Below are positions 1 to 8,837 of a stretch of DNA of 61,056 nucleotides, in pieces. Source of the stretch: Treponema sp. Its GTDB lineage: Bacteria > Spirochaetota > Spirochaetia > Treponematales > Breznakiellaceae. Location: positions 1 through 61,056 of the forward strand of contig WRIV01000015.1 in assembly GCA_009782555.1 (NCBI GenBank). The letters are read 5' to 3'. Positions within the stretch are counted from its first letter, which is position 1. Each line of letters opens with the position of its first letter. The notes under the pieces were generated by a model, which ran no database searches, was not told the DNA's origin, and saw only the letters and a list, made by a program, of their open reading frames with translations. The position numbers were made by a program, and so were the translations under genes.

Positions 1-361
<361 letters not shown>

Positions 362-382
362 GCGGTATTTGCTGCGAAAAAG

Positions 383-427
383 GCTGTCCTGCCCAGCCAA
401 TAGCTGGGTGCGGGCAGCTTTTTTTTA
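383..427 (+). terminator. Rho-independent terminator after the thiolase gene
   Basis: An imperfect GC-rich stem (GCTGTCCTGCCCAGC against GCTGGGTGCGGGCAGC, loop CAATA) is followed by a run of eight T. It lies 22 bases after the thiolase stop. The next gene is on the opposite strand and points towards it. Confidence 0.85.
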
Positions 428-510
428 TTGCCTTCGGGAAGTTTAATATCCCGCCCTTTCACCGTATTCCCTGCGCCGATCTGCGGTACCGGGATGAAGT
501 TATCTTTGTC

Positions 511-1506
511 TCACTCAATTTTTTTCCGGCCAATTACATCCCACTGGGTTATGAACATGGCAAAGAGCATAAAGCCAAAGCCAAGCAGGGTAAAGAGGCC
601 GGGCTTTTCACTCCGCAGCAGCATGCCGCCAACTGCGGCAAAACACCCTTCCAGACACAGGATGATTGTAGCATGGGCAGGGGGCGCATTTTTTTGTGCA
701 ACGACCTGCAATGTATAGGCAATGCCCACAGAAGCAAGGCCGCCATAAAGGATTGGGAGTACGGCGCCGGATACGGGCTGTGAAAAAAACTCGCCTTTCC
801 CAGCAAGAGTAAGCAGTTCAGGAAAAGGAGTCCATCGCTGCATTGAAAAATCCCCTGTAATGCGTACCGCCCAGTTCCCTGCAAAAGGTTCCAGGACAAA
901 CGCCGCAGCAACCGAAAAGACACCGCACCAGGCAAATTGTCCGGCAGAAAGAACAAGTGGATCGATCTTTTGCACCAGATGATCGATCACCAGAATGTGA
1001 ACAGCCCAAAAAGCGGCGCTTATCAAAATAATCAAATCACCGGGGTTTATGGATGACAGGTTTCCCGCTGCAAAAATAAAATAAAGTCCGGCAAACGCAA
1101 AGGCCATACCAGCCCAGGTCGGCAGTCTTGTTTTTTTGCCGATAAAAATTCCAAATACAGGAGTAAGGACCACATAAAAACCGGTGATAAACCCCGCGTT
1201 TCCTACCGTTGTAAAAATTATACCAATCTGCTGGAACATCACGGCAATAAAAAGTACAGTTCCTGCAAGTAAGGTTTTTTTAATCTGTTCAAAATGCCCG
1301 GCATCCGGAGAAGAAAAAAGGCGGTTCTTTGCTTTTAAAAAAATAATAAGGGGAAGAAGGGAAAGGCTGCCCAGGGGAAAACGCAGTGCGTTGTAGGTAA
1401 AGGGCCCCACATAATCCATGCCGCTTGATTGCGCCACAAAACCAAAGCCCCAGAGCGCCGCAGTAATTAAAAGGAGTACATCCGCCCCAAGGGCCCGTTT
1501 GTTCAT
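511..1506 (-). CDS. DMT-superfamily transporter (EamA family)
   Basis: A 331-residue, very hydrophobic protein with about ten membrane segments, opening with a helix containing the LWGFGFVAQ motif typical of EamA/RhaT-like permeases. The two halves are similar in layout, as expected for two EamA domains (roughly residues 8-155 and 165-320). Members export amino acids or metabolites across the inner membrane, but the substrate cannot be read from sequence. The ATG is supported by AAGGAG about nine bases upstream. It stands alone, convergent with the thiolase gene and divergent from nfeD. Confidence 0.9.
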   Translation of the reverse strand: MNKRALGADVLLLITAALWGFGFVAQSSGMDYVGPFTYNALRFPLGSLSLLPLIIFLKAKNRLFSSPDAGHFEQIKKTLLAGTVLFIAVMFQQIGIIFTTVGNAGFITGFYVVLTPVFGIFIGKKTRLPTWAGMAFAFAGLYFIFAAGNLSSINPGDLIILISAAFWAVHILVIDHLVQKIDPLVLSAGQFAWCGVFSVAAAFVLEPFAGNWAVRITGDFSMQRWTPFPELLTLAGKGEFFSQPVSGAVLPILYGGLASVGIAYTLQVVAQKNAPPAHATIILCLEGCFAAVGGMLLRSEKPGLFTLLGFGFMLFAMFITQWDVIGRKKIE

Positions 1507-1582
1507 ATAAGAATCGCTCCTTGATGTTCCAAATATCTTACTCTTTCCGGAATCATGCGGATAGATATTTGTACACGAACTC

Positions 1583-1611
1583 TTGTTTCTTCCTCTCCTT
1601 CTCTGTACACT
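1583..1611 (+). promoter_or_regulatory. Candidate promoter of nfeD placing the start site at the ATG
   Basis: TTGTTT at 1583-1588 and TACACT at 1606-1611 are separated by 17 bases. The -10 hexamer lies exactly six bases before the ATG at 1618. No Shine-Dalgarno sequence is present, so the mRNA may be leaderless. Confidence 0.5.
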
Positions 1612-1617
1612 GATATT

Positions 1618-3141
1618 ATGAAAAATCCTCGTGCTTTTTTCATTTTTATTCCGGTTTTGTTATTGGCGCTTGTATCGGCGGTTTTTGCAGAGGAAATGCC
1701 TTTCGGTACAGAACGTGCGGCAACGGCCTGGATCATTCCCATAGAGGGGGACATTGAACCGGCCATGGTTACCTTTGTCCGCCGCGAAGCCCGCCGGGCA
1801 CTGGATGAGGGAGCGCAATATCTGATTTTTGAGGTAGATACCTTCGGGGGCCGGGTTGATTCGGCGCTGCAGATTACTTCATTCATCATGTCCATAAAAA
1901 AAGCAAAAACCATAGCCTGGGTCCGGAACAGCGAATCTTCTATGGGGGTAAGCTGGTCCGCAGGGGCGCTGATCGCCCTGTCCTGTTCCCAAATCTATAT
2001 GGCCAATGGGACATCCATGGGGGCGGCGGCGCCTGTTACCATTGGGAGTGACGGCAAGACCGAGGGGACCGGCGAAAAAACTGTCGCTGCAGTTCGTTCC
2101 CAGATTGCCGCCCTGGCGGAAAAAAACGGTCATCCAAAAGGAATCGCCCTAGCTATGGTAGATTATGACGTTGAACTATGGGAAGTCGAAGCTGATGGAG
2201 AGATAAAAGTTCTAACCCTCCAGGACTTGGAACGGATGGAATCGTTAAGACCGGGCCAGAAAGATGCGCCAAGGACACTACGCCGGGTGGGGATAATTTC
2301 TCCCAAGGGAAAATTACTTTCCCTTACTGCGGGGGAAGCATACCACTTCGGACTGACCCGGGGTCTGGCCGACGACCGGGTGGAACTGCTTGATCATTTG
2401 GAAGCGGTAATGCTGGAAGAAAGCTTCCCCAGCACATGGGATTCGGTAATTTCCTTTATGGTGTCCGGCCCCGTCCAGGGTGTACTGATCCTAATCGGAC
2501 TTATTTTACTTTTTATGGAACTGCAAAACCCGGGGTTTGGCATACCGGGAACCATAGGAATAATCAGTTTTGTACTGGTTTTCGGATCCAGTTTTATGCT
2601 GGGCCGGGTAGGTTCCCTGGAGATCATCCTTTTTATTCTGGGACTGGGTCTTTTGGCGGTGGAGGTTTTCCTAATCCCCGGTTTCGGAGCCGTCGGCATT
2701 TCCGGCATAATCCTTATCGGCCTTTCGTTGATATTTTCGATGCAGGACTTTGTTATTCCTCAATTTGATTGGGAATGGACTTTGATGGGCCGCAATGCTA
2801 TAGTAGTATGCGGGGGCCTTCTGGCGGCAATTACGGGAATTGCAATTTTGGCCCTCATGGGACCCAAACTAAAGATGTTTAACCGGCTGACGCTAAAAAC
2901 ACAAATCGATCAAACAGCGAGCGAAGGCGGCGGATGGCATAAAGATGGCACTGTTGAATTTGATTATTCAAAACTCATCGGGAAAACAGGCAAAGCAGTT
3001 ACGGTACTGCGCCCCATTGGCAAAGCTGAGATAGATGGTGACACTTTTCAGGTAGAAACCGGCGGTTCTTTTATTAATGTAGGAGCTGAGATAAAAGTAG
3101 CTAGGGTTCAGGGAAATACTATTATTGTAAGGAGTGTATAA
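1618..3141 (+). CDS. nfeD: NfeD-family membrane-bound serine protease (long form)
   Basis: A 507-residue protein. It has a signal peptide (residues 1-24), a ClpP-like protease domain (about 33-290), several membrane helices (about 298-420) and a C-terminal NfeD OB-fold domain (about 440-507). The catalytic serine is most likely Ser114 in SAGALIAL. Lys154, 40 residues later, matches the Ser-Lys spacing of the Pyrococcus 1510 protease. Long NfeD proteins cleave stomatin-type membrane proteins, and the next gene encodes such a protein (FloA). The frame extends to an ATG at 1555, but the signal peptide begins at 1618. The stop codon abuts the floA start. Confidence 0.9.
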   Translation: MKNPRAFFIFIPVLLLALVSAVFAEEMPFGTERAATAWIIPIEGDIEPAMVTFVRREARRALDEGAQYLIFEVDTFGGRVDSALQITSFIMSIKKAKTIAWVRNSESSMGVSWSAGALIALSCSQIYMANGTSMGAAAPVTIGSDGKTEGTGEKTVAAVRSQIAALAEKNGHPKGIALAMVDYDVELWEVEADGEIKVLTLQDLERMESLRPGQKDAPRTLRRVGIISPKGKLLSLTAGEAYHFGLTRGLADDRVELLDHLEAVMLEESFPSTWDSVISFMVSGPVQGVLILIGLILLFMELQNPGFGIPGTIGIISFVLVFGSSFMLGRVGSLEIILFILGLGLLAVEVFLIPGFGAVGISGIILIGLSLIFSMQDFVIPQFDWEWTLMGRNAIVVCGGLLAAITGIAILALMGPKLKMFNRLTLKTQIDQTASEGGGWHKDGTVEFDYSKLIGKTGKAVTVLRPIGKAEIDGDTFQVETGGSFINVGAEIKVARVQGNTIIVRSV

Positions 3142-4137
3142 ATGGGCGGTTTAACAATTGGCTTTATGATTGGTGCATTATTAATTGGTATCTTTGCCAT
3201 TGGTTTTTTGATGCTTTTTTTCCGGTTCTTCGGCCTCTGGTTCCGGGCGCTGTTATCCGGTGCCCATGTGGGGCTGGGCCGGTTAATAGGAATGTGGCTG
3301 CGAAAAGTAGATCCCGGCGTTATCGTCGATGCGCGTATTATGCTTACCAAGGCGGGGATCGACATTTCCTCCGATATGCTGGAAACCCACTTCCTGGCCC
3401 GGGGAAATATTAGAAAAGTAAGCCAGGCCATGGTAGCGGCTAACAAGGCCAATATCCCCCTGCCCTTTCAGCGGGCCGCTGCCATAGACCTTGCCGGCAG
3501 GGATGTGTACGAAGCAGTAAAAACCAGCGTAAACCCCAAAGTAATCGACTGTCCCGATACATCCAAGGGAAAAACTACCATCGACGCTGTGGCCAAAGAC
3601 GGCATTCAGCTTTGTGTCAAGGCCAGGGTTACCGTGCGTTCCAATATTGAACGGCTTGTCGGCGGTGCTACCGAAGAAACGATCATTGCCCGAGTCGGTG
3701 AAGGCATTGTTACCACCATCGGTTCTTCTGAATCCTGGAAAACGGTTCAGGAAAACCCCGACTTCATTTCCAAAACGGTACTGGAAAAAGGACTGGACGC
3801 GGGAACTGCCTTTGAAATCCTTTCCATCGACATTGCTGATGTTGATGTCGGCGAAAATGTTGGAGCCAAACTCCAGGCTGATCAAGCGGAAGCTGATAAG
3901 CGCCGTTTCCAGGCGGAAGCGGAAAAACGCCGGGCCGCCGCCCAAGCTCAGGAGCAGGAAATGGTAGCCCTGGTTCAGGAAAACCGCGCCAAGGTGGTCC
4001 TTGCAGAAGCTCAAATTCCTTTAGCCATTGCCGAAGCGTTCAAGAACGGCCACTTGGGGGTAATGGATTATTACCGGCTCAAGAACATTCAAGCTGATAC
4101 GGACATGCGGTCTTCGATAGGAACTACAAAACAGTAA
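3142..4137 (+). CDS. floA: Flotillin-like scaffold protein FloA
   Basis: A 331-residue SPFH/flotillin protein of the FloA (YqfA, UPF0365) type. An N-terminal hydrophobic hairpin (residues 5-40) anchors it in the membrane. The SPFH domain follows, then an Ala/Glu/Gln-rich coiled coil (about 235-290) with repeated [11 protein letters not shown]-like heptads. FloA proteins organise functional membrane microdomains and are usually encoded directly after nfeD, exactly as here. AAGGAG lies inside the end of nfeD, ten bases before the ATG, so the two genes are translationally linked. Confidence 0.95.
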   Translation: MGGLTIGFMIGALLIGIFAIGFLMLFFRFFGLWFRALLSGAHVGLGRLIGMWLRKVDPGVIVDARIMLTKAGIDISSDMLETHFLARGNIRKVSQAMVAANKANIPLPFQRAAAIDLAGRDVYEAVKTSVNPKVIDCPDTSKGKTTIDAVAKDGIQLCVKARVTVRSNIERLVGGATEETIIARVGEGIVTTIGSSESWKTVQENPDFISKTVLEKGLDAGTAFEILSIDIADVDVGENVGAKLQADQAEADKRRFQAEAEKRRAAAQAQEQEMVALVQENRAKVVLAEAQIPLAIAEAFKNGHLGVMDYYRLKNIQADTDMRSSIGTTKQ

Positions 4138-4139
4138 AT

Positions 4140-4664
4140 ATGGAAAAGATTTTTGAGAACCTGCAGTTTTTCATTCCCCTTGCATTGTTTATCGCTTTCC
4201 GTGTCATTAGTGCAAAAAATGCGGAAGCCAAAAAAAAAGAAAAGAAGTCCGGCGGGTTGGGGGAGTTAATAAAAAAAATCCAAGAGGCTCAAAATAATCC
4301 CGACTATAGCAAAACTTTGACAGAAGACACGGAAGTATACATACCTTCAAAGGTTCCCAAAACTCAAAAATCAGCAGCCCGGCCGGCCGCTAAGCCGCCT
4401 ATCCACCCGTCTGCCGGGCGGACGAAAATAGAAACCGCAAAAAAGAAACCCATTTCGCCTAAACCTGTTGATCTTTTTACCAATGTAATGCCCTCTGCAC
4501 TGGAAGCCGACAGAATCAAAATCAGCCCGAATATGCAAGAAGCCGGCGCTGAGCAAGGTACTCAGCAGAATGTGCTGACCGGTGTTTCAGGACTAACGCC
4601 ATTGCAGCAGGCCGTTGTTTGGGCGGAAATTTTGGGACACCCCAGGGGAGAATTCGGTTTTTGA
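4140..4664 (+). CDS. Membrane-anchored protein of unknown function
   Basis: A 174-residue protein starting two bases after the floA stop. It has one N-terminal membrane helix (about residues 8-24), a Lys-rich stretch, then a low-complexity Pro/Lys/Ala region that is probably disordered. It ends in the short conserved-looking tail LTPLQQAVVWAEILGHPRG. I recognise tails of this kind (LQxAVxxxEILGxP) at the end of spirochaete membrane proteins but know no function. Its position suggests a partner in the NfeD-FloA membrane system. Its end overlaps the next gene by four bases. Confidence 0.75.
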   Translation: MEKIFENLQFFIPLALFIAFRVISAKNAEAKKKEKKSGGLGELIKKIQEAQNNPDYSKTLTEDTEVYIPSKVPKTQKSAARPAAKPPIHPSAGRTKIETAKKKPISPKPVDLFTNVMPSALEADRIKISPNMQEAGAEQGTQQNVLTGVSGLTPLQQAVVWAEILGHPRGEFGF

Positions 4665-5017
4665 AACTCCTTATTGTTGATGATTCCCTGGTGATGCGGA
4701 AATTAGTGGAACGTTCTCTGGCAGAAAAAAAATTTACCATCGCTGGTTCCGCCGGCGATGGCGAAGAAGGTTTGCGTATTTTTAAAGAGACCCTTCCGGA
4801 TCTGGTAACATTGGATATTTCCATGCCCAGAATGGACGGCATTACTACTCTTGTTGAAATGTTAAAAATCAAACCCGATGCCAAGATACTGATAGTCACT
4901 TCCCGCACAGATACCGCCTCCACTGAAGAAGCCATGAAAAATGGCGCCGCCGGTTTCCTGGGGAAACCTTTTTCCACCGAACAGATCATGGAAAAAGTAA
5001 AAGAAATCGGGTTCTGA
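4661..5017 (+). CDS. CheY-like single-domain response regulator
   Basis: A 118-residue receiver domain with no output domain. Acidic-pocket residues Asp7 and Asp8, the phospho-acceptor Asp52 (in LDISMP), Thr80/Ser81 and Lys102 (in GKPF) are all present, so it should be phosphorylatable. I take TTG at 4661 as the start. It overlaps the preceding stop (TTGA), is preceded by AGGGGAG about nine bases upstream, and gives the standard MKLLIVDD opening. The ATG at 4619 would add a foreign 14-residue tail. No histidine kinase is adjacent. Confidence 0.92.
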   Translation: MKLLIVDDSLVMRKLVERSLAEKKFTIAGSAGDGEEGLRIFKETLPDLVTLDISMPRMDGITTLVEMLKIKPDAKILIVTSRTDTASTEEAMKNGAAGFLGKPFSTEQIMEKVKEIGF

Positions 5018-5055
5018 ACTTTTTAAAACTCTGTTGTTTCGGAAAAACCTGCTTG

Positions 5056-5772
5056 TTAATAAATAATCTCATAATCCAAAGGCTGTTCCAGCACCAAAAG
5101 ATCCAGCAGGGAAATATCAAAGCGGACTTCTCTGCCCGAGAACGTTCCGCCCTTAACGGATTTTACCGTTCCCGGCATGGTGATCGCCGCCGTAACCCTG
5201 GATGCGGCAATCTCTGCCGCTAAAGGCTTACCGTAGACCGATTCTATCAGCAAAAGGTATTCCCCCCTGGTAAGAACCTCGCCGGTGGCCGCCGGCGCCA
5301 TAAGGGCGGAAAGATAATCCACCGCTTCGGAGGAAATTTGTATCAGTATCCTGGGAGCAATGCTCCGGTCCAGGTGGATTGCCAGCCGGCCCGGTACAGC
5401 GCCGGCTGGGGCTTCATATTGAACAAATCGGTTTACTCCCGCATTAAGCAGATCGCCCATATGGCTTATTCCTATTGTTCCTGCGATTTTTTCCTGGGCG
5501 CTGTTCCTTAGGGCGGAAGAAGCTATGCCCGGAGCTGCCTCCAGCGATCGGTTCAGGGCGGCGGCATCCAGCAGAGGACCGGCTTGACCGCCGCCCAACT
5601 GGCTAAAACTGCGAATTAGGGTAAGCATATTCGGTTCCAGGCCGGCCTGCAGCTGTATACTGCCGGATCCATCCTGAACCATCTGGGCATTAATTCGGGC
5701 TGAACAGGATGGAAGGAGGGCAATAATTGCCAGAATTAAAACTTTGATTTTTTTTCGTAAGAAATTCTTCAT
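5056..5772 (-). CDS. Lipoprotein of unknown function
   Basis: A 238-residue protein with a basic start, a hydrophobic core and a spirochaete-type lipobox ending in Cys23 (ALLPSC). It is predicted to be lipid-anchored. The mature part has no cysteines or motif I recognise. Residues 90-200 look like mixed alpha/beta with a Leu/Ile-rich core. The gene is monocistronic, convergent with the regulator gene. It has no Shine-Dalgarno sequence; a -10-like hexamer sits six bases before the ATG. Confidence 0.8.
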   Translation of the reverse strand: MKNFLRKKIKVLILAIIALLPSCSARINAQMVQDGSGSIQLQAGLEPNMLTLIRSFSQLGGGQAGPLLDAAALNRSLEAAPGIASSALRNSAQEKIAGTIGISHMGDLLNAGVNRFVQYEAPAGAVPGRLAIHLDRSIAPRILIQISSEAVDYLSALMAPAATGEVLTRGEYLLLIESVYGKPLAAEIAASRVTAAITMPGTVKSVKGGTFSGREVRFDISLLDLLVLEQPLDYEIIY

Positions 5773-5778
5773 GATATA

Positions 5779-5807
5779 AATATAACATCGCCGGGAAAAA
5801 GAAGTAA
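5779..5807 (-). promoter_or_regulatory. Candidate promoter of the 5056-5772 lipoprotein gene
   Basis: Read on the minus strand: TTACTT, 17 bases, TATATT, six bases, ATG. This gives transcription starting at or next to the initiation codon. Confidence 0.5.
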
Positions 5808-5818
5808 CAGAGGCGGAC

Positions 5819-6484
5819 TTACAGGCGTTTCTTTACCAGCCTAAAAGACCAGTACACGATATTCAAAAAAAATCCCATAAAAAGGGTAACTCCCCATGTG
5901 GTCGGATGTGCAAAGGGATTGGCAAAACGATCCCCAATATCGGTAAGGATTTCCGTTGTTTTGGTAAAAAGATCCCAGCTGTTCCAGCGCAGGTACCGGC
6001 CCACATAGATGCCAAAACTCCCGACAAAAAGAAGAAATCCCGACAAAAAGGTAACCATGGACCGGGGCAGTTTACGCCCCAGAATCCGCTCTATGTCCCA
6101 GAGACTTAAAAAACCAAAGAGCATACCGGTCCAGGCATAGGAAAGAATCATCAAGGTATCGTACCAGATGGGCATATTTCTTCTGATCCGAAGATGAAAT
6201 AGATCTGTAACAATGTAGGGAGCGTTGGGGAAAAAGAGAAGCCAAAAGATCAGGAGAATGGCGATGCTCCATATTGACTGTTGTATTTTTGGTTTAATAA
6301 AGGAGACGCTCGTCAATGCCCAGGGAACAAAGGCCAGAAAGAGATTCCAGTTAAGCATTAAAAAGAACTCCCCATTTCCCGAATAGAACCGGCGGAAAAC
6401 CGAAGTACACAAACAAAACAAAGAGAGCATGGCCATAAAAACCGTTTCACTATATCTGTCTGTTTCCTTGAGCCACTTTATCAT
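5819..6484 (-). CDS. DUF1361-family membrane protein
   Basis: A 221-residue protein with six or more hydrophobic helices. The loops carry the family's recognisable motifs FFPNAPYIVTDLFHL (about residues 85-99) and GRYLRWNSWDLF (about 163-174). DUF1361 proteins are inner-membrane proteins without an established role. It lies three bases after the rlmB stop on the same strand, so it is probably cotranscribed with rlmB. Confidence 0.82.
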   Translation of the reverse strand: MIKWLKETDRYSETVFMAMLSLFCLCTSVFRRFYSGNGEFFLMLNWNLFLAFVPWALTSVSFIKPKIQQSIWSIAILLIFWLLFFPNAPYIVTDLFHLRIRRNMPIWYDTLMILSYAWTGMLFGFLSLWDIERILGRKLPRSMVTFLSGFLLFVGSFGIYVGRYLRWNSWDLFTKTTEILTDIGDRFANPFAHPTTWGVTLFMGFFLNIVYWSFRLVKKRL

Positions 6485-6487
6485 CCG

Positions 6488-7267
6488 TTATTTCCCTGTT
6501 TTTTTTCGCCCGCCCTGGATACGCTGGCGGGATATTTCGTAGAGCAGTATTCCGGCGGCCACCGACACGTTAAGGGAGTCAAGGCGGCCTTGTCCTGGTA
6601 TGGCGGCGATGCCGTCGCAGCGTTCCCGAAGGAGCCGGGAAAGTCCCGCCTCGCCTCCCATGATCAGGGCAATGCGGCCCTGCAGGTCCAACTCGCAGGC
6701 ATTTTGGCCGTCCATATCAGCACCATAAACCCAGAAATTGTTTTCCTTAAGGAGCTCAACGGCCCGGACCAGATTGCCTTCTTCTGTACTGCGGACCCAT
6801 GCGCTGGCTCCGGCGGAAGTCTGGGATATAATAGGAGCGTTTTTTGCGTTACGGCGGCGGCGGCTTACTACCAGGTCTACGGCAAATTGATCGCAGGACC
6901 GAAGGATGGCTCCGTAGTTATGGGGATCGGTAATCTCATCGAGGATCAGCACCAGTACATTCCGGCGTTCTCCCAGAGCGGCAAGAAAATCTTCCAGGGT
7001 ATTGCCATTGCCGGCGCTGTCCGCCGTTTCCAGCACGACGCCCCGGTGGTCCGGAGCAAGCCTGTCCAGATCGGCGGTCCCCACCCGGTCCACTCTGATT
7101 CTATGAGCCGCCGCCAGATCTGCCAGTTCCCGCGCCCGGGGACCCGGCTTTGCCATCAGCAGAGGCCCGCAGGGAATTCCTGATTTAATCTGTTCTTCTA
7201 TAGCATGAAAGCCTGACAAATAAGCCACTGGGTTATCATAGCCCGCGGGGAAAAAATTGGGAACCAC
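6488..7267 (-). CDS. rlmB: TrmH-family rRNA 2'-O-methyltransferase (RlmB-like)
   Basis: A 259-residue SpoU/TrmH enzyme that methylates a ribose 2'-OH of RNA with SAM. An N-terminal substrate-binding domain begins near residue 14 (YLSGFHAIEEQ). The trefoil-knot catalytic domain carries motif 1 (DEITDPHNYGAILRS, near residues 109-123), motif 2 (IMGGEAGLSRL) and motif 3 (SLNVSVAAGILLYE). Domain order and length fit RlmB, which modifies 23S rRNA, although other TrmH paralogues cannot be excluded. The start at 7267 is GTG. No good ribosome-binding site decides between it and GTG codon 13. Confidence 0.9.
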   Translation of the reverse strand: MVPNFFPAGYDNPVAYLSGFHAIEEQIKSGIPCGPLLMAKPGPRARELADLAAAHRIRVDRVGTADLDRLAPDHRGVVLETADSAGNGNTLEDFLAALGERRNVLVLILDEITDPHNYGAILRSCDQFAVDLVVSRRRRNAKNAPIISQTSAGASAWVRSTEEGNLVRAVELLKENNFWVYGADMDGQNACELDLQGRIALIMGGEAGLSRLLRERCDGIAAIPGQGRLDSLNVSVAAGILLYEISRQRIQGGRKKTGK

Positions 7268-7285
7268 CAGGATTATATGAGCTGA

Positions 7286-7747
7286 TTATAGTTTGAATCG
7301 CTCGGAAAGTTCCTTTAAATGGCTTCCGATAAAGAGGGCGCCGTAACTGGTAATTGCCATGCCGGTAATGATCCCCAGGGGAAGGAGAAATGATGCGTCC
7401 TGAAACATGGCAAAATCCTGGCCGAAAAATGCCGTAACCAGGGAAAGAAGCATGGCGATGCCGGCAATTACCCAGCCCCTGGTGGAAAAACCACTGGTTT
7501 CAAAAACCGGATCACCGGTTCTTGTATCAAAGGTTTCATGGCAGATGGAGTTCATAATTGCATTGCTAAAATCCGGAGAAGGGGGGAAAAACCCGGTCCG
7601 CAGCAGAGAACGGGTTTCTTTGTAAACATTCAGGCGGACAGCGCAATGTCCGCAAAGGATAATGTGGAACGCCATGCCAAGCCGTTTCCGCAGGGGAAAA
7701 ACATCTTCCGCTCCGTAAACTGTATCAAGTACATCGCCGCATCTCAT
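7286..7747 (-). CDS. Putative membrane anti-sigma factor (zinc-finger type)
   Basis: A 153-residue protein directly downstream of an ECF sigma gene. Its cytoplasmic N-terminus contains HIILCGHC (His28-x3-Cys32-x2-Cys35), the HX3CX2C signature of ZAS zinc-binding anti-sigma factors. Two membrane helices follow (about 90-110 and 118-143). By analogy with the family it would hold the sigma factor at the membrane and release it on stress. No large sensory domain is present, so the signal must be sensed within the membrane or by a partner. The overall sequence is not one I recognise, so the call rests on motif and context. Confidence 0.75.
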   Translation of the reverse strand: MRCGDVLDTVYGAEDVFPLRKRLGMAFHIILCGHCAVRLNVYKETRSLLRTGFFPPSPDFSNAIMNSICHETFDTRTGDPVFETSGFSTRGWVIAGIAMLLSLVTAFFGQDFAMFQDASFLLPLGIITGMAITSYGALFIGSHLKELSERFKL

Positions 7748-7776
7748 TTTTTTCTCCTCAAGTTAGCAGTTTTATT

Positions 7777-8337
7777 TTAACTATCATCGTCGCCTAATTT
7801 TTCCTTAAGCAATTTTTTTGCCCTGAACACATGGGACTTTACGGTATTTTCCGGAAAGCCCGTGATTTTTTCTATTTCCCTGAGCGAAAAGCCGTAAAAA
7901 AAATACAGATCCACACAGATCCGGTATTTTTCCGGCAGTTCTTCCACCGCGGAACGAACCGCCTGCGCTGCGGCAGCCTTTAGTGCCTGCTGCTCCGGGC
8001 CTTCTTCGATTAACGGCTCTTCTGCCAGGCTGTGGTATTCCCTGCGGCGGTTTATGTTATTTAATGCCAGGTTGTATGCTATCCGGAACAGCCAGGTTGA
8101 AAACCTCGAATGTCCCCGGAACGAAGCAAGACTCCGGTAAGAACGGATAAACACATCCTGGGTAAAGTCCGCCGCATCTTCCTGGTTATGAAAAAAACTT
8201 AAACCCATGGCATGCACCTTCTGCTGGTACCGTTTTATTAGAAGGCGGAACAGGTCCTTTTCTCCGGAGAGGATCTGTTCCACCAGCAATGCTTCCTCTT
8301 CCAAAAGCCCCGGGGCATCATGTCCGTCTCCGTTCAT
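7777..8337 (-). CDS. ECF-type RNA polymerase sigma factor
   Basis: A 186-residue sigma-70 family group 4 protein. Region 2 (about residues 28-95) includes DAADFTQDVFIRSYRSL and the -10-recognising STWLFRIAYNLALN stretch. Region 4 (about 128-178) has a helix-turn-helix with LREIEKITGFPENTVKSH. The intervening linker is acidic. It is cotranscribed with the upstream small membrane protein (overlap of four bases) and the downstream anti-sigma gene, and such modules usually autoregulate. The target regulon cannot be read from this window. Confidence 0.95.
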   Translation of the reverse strand: MNGDGHDAPGLLEEEALLVEQILSGEKDLFRLLIKRYQQKVHAMGLSFFHNQEDAADFTQDVFIRSYRSLASFRGHSRFSTWLFRIAYNLALNNINRRREYHSLAEEPLIEEGPEQQALKAAAAQAVRSAVEELPEKYRICVDLYFFYGFSLREIEKITGFPENTVKSHVFRAKKLLKEKLGDDDS

Positions 8338-8669
8338 GAACCGCGGTCGCCGCGTTTTATAATGTAGTACGCCAGGAGCCCTGCCCCCGCGGCCAGGGGA
8401 ATAATACCCCCCAAAAGGCCATAGTTGATTTTTCCCATGACGATTAGAAAAATTGTCATGCTTAATCCCACGCTTAAAAGGAGCAGTCCCGAAAGAAGGC
8501 TGAAAGAAAGAAGATCAAATTTTGGTTTTAGGTACTGCCCGGCCTTGATCAAAAGAACCCTGCGCCGGTGGTGCCATAACAGATAAAAAAACACCACCAC
8601 CGAACCCATAAAAATACCCACAATGGGAATAATTGCAATGATTACCTGGGCGGCGCCGGACCTGATCAT
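8334..8669 (-). CDS. Small membrane protein of the ECF sigma module (DUF6249-like)
   Basis: A 111-residue protein with a first helix near residues 7-30, a basic stretch (WHHRRRVLLIKAG) and two further helices (about 52-100). This resembles the DUF6249 layout often seen next to ECF sigma genes, though I am not certain of the family. The start at 8669 is fixed by AAGGAG nine bases upstream. The frame stays open to 8789, but that extension has no ribosome-binding site. The stop overlaps the sigma start, so the two are translationally coupled. Confidence 0.75.
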   Translation of the reverse strand: MIRSGAAQVIIAIIPIVGIFMGSVVVFFYLLWHHRRRVLLIKAGQYLKPKFDLLSFSLLSGLLLLSVGLSMTIFLIVMGKINYGLLGGIIPLAAGAGLLAYYIIKRGDRGS

Positions 8670-8837
8670 AAACCGTTTCTCCTTAAGCCCATTATGGCAG
8701 GGAAAAATCTTTCGGTCTATATTTGACATAGCAAAGAAAAAAAGGCTGCACCGCAACTTACATGGTACAACAAAAAATTGGATTAACAATTAATCGCAGC
8801 GGCATCCTTGCAGTCCGGGCGCTTCCGTTTACTGCCC

